51,778 nucleotides of DNA from a virus, in the IMG/VR virus record IMGVR_UViG_3300032069_000864, positions 1 through 51,778 of that record; one strand, given 5' to 3'. Positions 48,722-51,778 of the stretch are shown here, in pieces. The notes under the pieces are model-generated. The model worked only from the letters and a program-made list of their open reading frames with translations, ran no database searches and was not told where the DNA came from. The translations under genes and the position numbers were made by a program. Position 1 is the first letter of the stretch; each line of letters starts with the position of its first letter.

Positions 48722-48932
48722 CCACGCGAAGGCCCGCCCCGAGTTGGTATTGAGGTCGGCGGGACAGTACCTCCATCGTTGTTGGCTCGCCACCGCGATA
48801 AGCGATCCGCACTGTGATCTCGCCGTGGCCGCCGAGTTCCTGCCCCTCGCGCGCCAGCGCCGCCGCCAGATCCCGCAACCGGCGCTCTGCGCGCGCCCGC
48901 CGCTGTCCCTCCTCGCCCGTGCTCGTTGCCAC
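48696..48932 (-). CDS. Small hypothetical protein, 78 aa
   Basis: GTG 48932 follows GGGGG by four nt. The product (VATSTGEEGQRRARAERRLR, then GEITVRIAYRGGEPTTMEVL) has a charged helix and a short beta part. It follows the zinc-ribbon gene by eight nt in the packaging module. No family named. Confidence 0.5.
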   Translation of the reverse strand: MATSTGEEGQRRARAERRLRDLAAALAREGQELGGHGEITVRIAYRGGEPTTMEVLSRRPQYQLGAGLRVVDTAAAGE

Positions 48933-48940
48933 TGTGCCCC

Positions 48941-49111
48941 CTATCCCACCAACCCCGGGTCCGATTTCCGGTACATGTGCCCCTTGCACCCACACTCATC
49001 GCATTTCGCCTCCCTCACCGCGGTGCCCATGCGGATCACGCTCTCCGTCTCGTTGCCGCAATTGCTGCAGACCGTCTTGACCGTGTAGTGACCTTCCTGC
49101 GTTTCTGGCAT
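48941..49111 (-). CDS. Small zinc-ribbon protein, 56 aa
   Basis: ATG 49111 follows AAAGGAG by five nt and is one base past the terminase stop. The product has CSNCGNETES (about residue 15) and CDECGCKG (about residue 37), two CxxC pairs of a zinc ribbon. Small zinc ribbons near terminase may bind DNA or packaging proteins; role unknown. Confidence 0.7.
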   Translation of the reverse strand: MPETQEGHYTVKTVCSNCGNETESVIRMGTAVREAKCDECGCKGHMYRKSDPGLVG

Positions 49112-49112
49112 T

Positions 49113-49985
49113 TCAGCTCCTTTGTTCCTCCGTGTCGCCGCCCAACTGGCGACTGCCCCTCTTCCGTACCTGCCAGGCGATCCCGGCCGCGATCACCCGG
49201 TCGTCGTGCGCGTCCGGCGCGGCCTCGCCGTCTCCCCGATCGGTGACGATGAAGCTCATGCACTCGTCCAGCAGCCCGGCCGACCGGATCCCGATGTGCT
49301 GGCCGGCTATCGCGGCCGCGAGATCGTCAATCAGAATCGGTCTGGTCTGCACATCGGTTGGCCAGCCCAGGATCGCCACGGCCTTCTTCCCCGCGTCGTA
49401 CCGGACATGCCGGTAGAGCCGCGGATAGCGGCAGACATTCCGAAGCGTGTTGAGCGTCGAGTGCCCATGGTTGTTCCGCTCGACCGCGAGTTGCGCCATG
49501 CGATACCAACGCCCCACGCCCGACAGCAGCAACGCGAAGCGATCGGGAGCCACCCATCCGTGCAGTTCTGCGACCTGTTCGCCGCTACGCCGATCAAGGA
49601 CGCAGGCCGCGCTCGCATCTCGTCCCTCGATACCCTCGCCCACATCTGCCCCGATGACGTAGGAGCGGTTCACCGCCGGCCGGGACCAGACCATGAGCCG
49701 CGCCGGCGCCACCGCCAGATCACGGCCGCGCGATCTGGGCAGTGTCGGCACGATCTCGGGCGCAAGACCCTGGGCCTTCGCTGCCAGCGCCTTGAGCGCG
49801 TCCACATCGAAACGCTGCCCGCCGCTCGCGAGGAAACAGTCCACGTCGGACTCCGGATACTGCTCCGGGAAGCGGCGCCGCAGTTCCTGTTGCTTCTGCC
49901 GACGCCATGCGATCTGGCCAAGCGAGAGGCCATGGATTCGGATCAGCTCGAGTTCCTCGGCGTTGAGCGGCAGGACCGCGGTCAC
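49113..49985 (-). CDS. Large terminase, nuclease domain (separate gene)
   Basis: GTG 49985 overlaps the TGA of the ATPase gene as GTGA and has GGAGG exactly seven nt upstream, so it is translated as a separate protein of 290 aa. It begins with the linker usual after the ATPase part (LGQIAWRRQKQQELRRRF, EQYPESDVDCFLASG), then has the RuvC-like nuclease motifs VIGADVGEG, AVERNNHG and DAHDDRVIAAG. It should cut concatemers during packaging together with the ATPase protein. Confidence 0.85.
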   Translation of the reverse strand: MTAVLPLNAEELELIRIHGLSLGQIAWRRQKQQELRRRFPEQYPESDVDCFLASGGQRFDVDALKALAAKAQGLAPEIVPTLPRSRGRDLAVAPARLMVWSRPAVNRSYVIGADVGEGIEGRDASAACVLDRRSGEQVAELHGWVAPDRFALLLSGVGRWYRMAQLAVERNNHGHSTLNTLRNVCRYPRLYRHVRYDAGKKAVAILGWPTDVQTRPILIDDLAAAIAGQHIGIRSAGLLDECMSFIVTDRGDGEAAPDAHDDRVIAAGIAWQVRKRGSRQLGGDTEEQRS

Positions 49986-50821
49986 ACCCGTACCTCCATT
50001 CCAACCCTCCGGAGTTGCTCGCTCCAGACCTCAACCTGCTCGGCGGTGGGATCGCTTCGATACTCTGTATGCTCGTGCCAGGTGTAGAAGTGGGGAATGA
50101 ACCTGCCCTCTCCATCCCGGGCCGCCTTCCACAGCGTATGGAAATGGTTGCCCACTCCGTTGGCCGTGCTTTCCATCACGATCCGGCCGCCAGCCGGAAC
50201 CGCCTGCAGCAGTCCGACCAGCGCCTCTTCTGGATGGGTCCAGCGGGCCACCTCCGAGCAGTGCAGGTTGTGGATCGTCAGTCCGTGTCCGAACCGACCA
50301 GATCCGGCCGCGCCGACCCAGAACCGGCTCCCGATCGCCGGCCACGCGATCTCCCGCTTGTTGTCCCGGTTTGGACGACCGGCCCGGGCCTTCTCTCGCT
50401 CTGGCAGCCGTGCCCAGAAGAGTTGGGCGATCTCGAAGATCTTCTGCGCAGATTCCAGGTCGTGGGCCACCAACGCAGATGTGGTGTTCGGACGGAGCAG
50501 GCAGTCCGCGAACCAGAGCCCCTCCACGAAGGTGGTGATCCCCTCCTGCCGGGCCTTGAGGATCAGATCGGCGGACGTGCGATATTGGTTATAGTCTCGC
50601 TGGATGTCGTTCAGGATGAAGGGGATGATCCGCCGTTGCTTGTCGCGAATCCAGAGGTTATGCTCGATCCAGTCGGTTGGGTCTGCGCGCAGTCGAAGCA
50701 GGCTTTCGAGGCGCTCGGCCAACCTTGCCCTGGCCGCCGGTGCTCCGTCCAGCGCCGCGGAGTAAGGCGAGGAGCTGGTCTGCCTCCTCGTCGGTGAGAT
50801 CACGCTCCCGGCCAGACTCAT
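49982..50821 (-). CDS. Large terminase, ATPase domain (separate gene)
   Basis: ATG 50821 is preceded by AGGAGGTGAT, a near-perfect ribosome site, although the start lies 164 nt inside the small terminase gene. The 279-aa protein has the terminase ATPase: Walker A-like ILKARQEGITT about residue 88, Walker B with LTIHNLHCSEVARW, and coupling motif VMESTANG about 225. It ends after WSEQLRRVGMEVRV where normal large terminases run on into the nuclease. An alternative TTG start at 50722 is possible. Confidence 0.85.
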   Translation of the reverse strand: MSLAGSVISPTRRQTSSSPYSAALDGAPAARARLAERLESLLRLRADPTDWIEHNLWIRDKQRRIIPFILNDIQRDYNQYRTSADLILKARQEGITTFVEGLWFADCLLRPNTTSALVAHDLESAQKIFEIAQLFWARLPEREKARAGRPNRDNKREIAWPAIGSRFWVGAAGSGRFGHGLTIHNLHCSEVARWTHPEEALVGLLQAVPAGGRIVMESTANGVGNHFHTLWKAARDGEGRFIPHFYTWHEHTEYRSDPTAEQVEVWSEQLRRVGMEVRV

Positions 50822-51227
50822 CGAAGATCACCTCCTCCGGCACGCGCTCGAGTAGCCCCAATGACTGGAGTATTTCGATGCGACGAGAGATGGCCTGCCC
50901 GAGCACGCTCAGGAACTTCGCGCGGGTTGCAGACCCCGGTTCAGCCGCCAGTAGATCGCCCCAGGCCTGCCGGCAGAGCGCGTCGCATTCCTCGATCACG
51001 TCAATCCCAGCCTGGAGGGCCGCGTCTTGTGCGGCTTGGCTGCGCCGGAAGTGATCGGTTCGGGCAGCACGCATCTCCGCCAAGTCGGCCTCGACCGTGC
51101 TCATGCAGACTCCGACTGCCTTGACGATCTCGGAGATGTCCAGCTTCTGGACCACGCGGAGCCGCCAGACTCTCCATCTCCGCTCTCGGATCGCTTGCTG
51201 CTTTTCAGCCGAGGTGACTCTGGCCAT
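50658..51227 (-). CDS. Small terminase-like HTH protein, 189 aa
   Basis: ATG 51227 (MARVTSAEKQQAIRERRWRV) opens a protein with a helix-turn-helix near the start (LDISEIVKAVGVCMSTVEAD), a helical middle and an acidic C-terminus (ESGRERDLTDEEADQLLALL), as in small terminases that recognise packaging DNA. A longer frame upstream has no site and passes the ParB gene. It overlaps the ATPase gene by 164 nt, longer than normal. Confidence 0.7.
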   Translation of the reverse strand: MARVTSAEKQQAIRERRWRVWRLRVVQKLDISEIVKAVGVCMSTVEADLAEMRAARTDHFRRSQAAQDAALQAGIDVIEECDALCRQAWGDLLAAEPGSATRAKFLSVLGQAISRRIEILQSLGLLERVPEEVIFDESGRERDLTDEEADQLLALLRGAGRSTGGQGKVGRAPRKPASTARRPNRLDRA

Positions 51228-51247
51228 AGAATTCCCGAGATCTCCAG

Positions 51248-51778
51248 TTATCTCCGACCGCGCGCCGCCTTCCGACCGGCCTTCTTGCCCGTGAAAGCCT
51301 CCCAGCGGCTCACAATCACGTCCGTGTAGAGCGGGTCGATCTCCATCAGGAACGCCCGCCGGCCGATCTGCTCCGCCCGCTCGAGCAACTCCCGCAGTTC
51401 CTTCTCCCCGAAGGCGCTGGCGAAAAGCATGTCCTCCTGCTCGAGGACCCGCAACTGCTTCGCCAGCTCCTCCTCGTCCCACGAGGAGAACTCATGCGTT
51501 CGGTTGTCAGCGATGCCATAGGCAATCGCGGTCAGCTTGTCGTCGCTCACCCAGATCACCGGGACCTCTGTCAGTCCCAGCTCCCGGGCCGCCTTGTACC
51601 GAGTGTTCCCGGCCTCGATCAGTTTCGTCTTCCGGTTCGCCACGAGCGGCTGTCGGAAGCCGAACCGGTCGATGCTGGCCTTGACTGCCGCTACGGCCTG
51701 GTCATTCACCCTGGGGTTCTTCGGGTTCAGCTTCACGGCCCCGATCGGAACCCACTCGACGGCAATGCGCGATTCCAT
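51248..51778 (-). CDS. ParB-like protein with the tail of a DNA methyltransferase
   Basis: The 176-aa protein has a ParB/Srx nuclease-like domain (VPIGAVKLNPKNPR, EAGNTRYKAARELGLTEVPV, YGIADNRTHEFSSWDEE; residues 1-110). Its last 40 residues, AEQIGRRAFLMEIDPLYTDV then RWEAFTGKKAG, match the C-terminal end of phage ParB-methyltransferase fusions, which normally comes right after the DPPY and DPFxGSGTT catalytic core; that core is absent. The ATG is the last triplet of the window, so a longer N-terminus is possible. It precedes the small terminase by 20 nt. Confidence 0.85.
   Translation of the reverse strand: MESRIAVEWVPIGAVKLNPKNPRVNDQAVAAVKASIDRFGFRQPLVANRKTKLIEAGNTRYKAARELGLTEVPVIWVSDDKLTAIAYGIADNRTHEFSSWDEEELAKQLRVLEQEDMLFASAFGEKELRELLERAEQIGRRAFLMEIDPLYTDVIVSRWEAFTGKKAGRKAARGRR

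Noticed and set aside
49982-49997. Programmed frameshift joining the two terminase halves
   Set aside because: There is no slippery heptamer near the stop, and the GTG of the second half has its own GGAGG at seven nt.
1-51778. CRISPR arrays, tRNA or rRNA genes, insertion sequences
   Set aside because: I found no regularly spaced repeats, no cloverleaf with a conserved T-arm, and no transposase.

Overview
The window is a GC-rich (clearly above 60% G+C), gene-dense bacteriophage genome or near-complete prophage. It encodes a long non-contractile-tailed (siphovirus) particle: HK97-fold capsid, SPP1-like portal, tape measure, tail-tube and tail-tip genes, split large terminase. A LexA/CI-like repressor with a divergent promoter pair makes it temperate in design, although I found no integrase. 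Promoters (TTGACA, 17 bp, TATAGT or TATACG) and ribosome binding sites (AGGAGG) are standard bacterial. I cannot name the host; a high-GC bacterium is all the sequence supports. Almost every gene is on the minus strand, so the genome reads from right to left, with stop/start overlaps (ATGA, GTGA) nearly everywhere.

Right end to left: 51.8-48.7 kb is the packaging module (ParB-like protein with a methyltransferase tail, small terminase, large terminase split into ATPase and nuclease genes, a zinc ribbon). The tape measure gene (48.5-44.7 kb) comes next, far from its usual place after the tail chaperones, and is preceded by a promoter and an intrinsic terminator. A plus-strand membrane-protein gene (44.1-44.7 kb) separates it from the portal, a MuF protein with a C-terminal toxin-like nuclease domain, scaffold, major capsid protein and a decoration-like protein (44.1-37.3 kb). 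Connectors, an exported-protein insertion, tail terminator, tail tube and the frameshifted tail chaperone pair fill 37.3-32.3 kb. Tail tip, a small HExxH protein, holin and amidase occupy 32.3-25.2 kb. Tail fibres, three unknowns and a secreted subtilisin-like protease end the late block at 19.3 kb.

19.3-17.4 kb is the control region: a probably leaderless repressor and a membrane protein on plus, and a strong early promoter on minus overlapped by repeated operator-like heptamers. The early minus-strand block (17.8-0 kb) then holds a recombination-associated protein, an SbcD/SbcC pair, a SNF2 helicase, a replication initiator whose gene contains 18-bp iterons and an AT-flanked palindrome (likely origin), a DnaC-like loader, a HerA-like ATPase, an MmcB-like nuclease, a spore-photoproduct-lyase-like radical SAM protein, and a DNA methyltransferase running off the left edge.

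Items most worth follow-up: the displaced tape measure with its promoter-terminator leader, the MuF-toxin fusion, the split terminase, the secreted subtilase, the ParB protein that keeps only the tail of a methyltransferase, the candidate origin, and the programmed -1 frameshift at a T6G heptamer.
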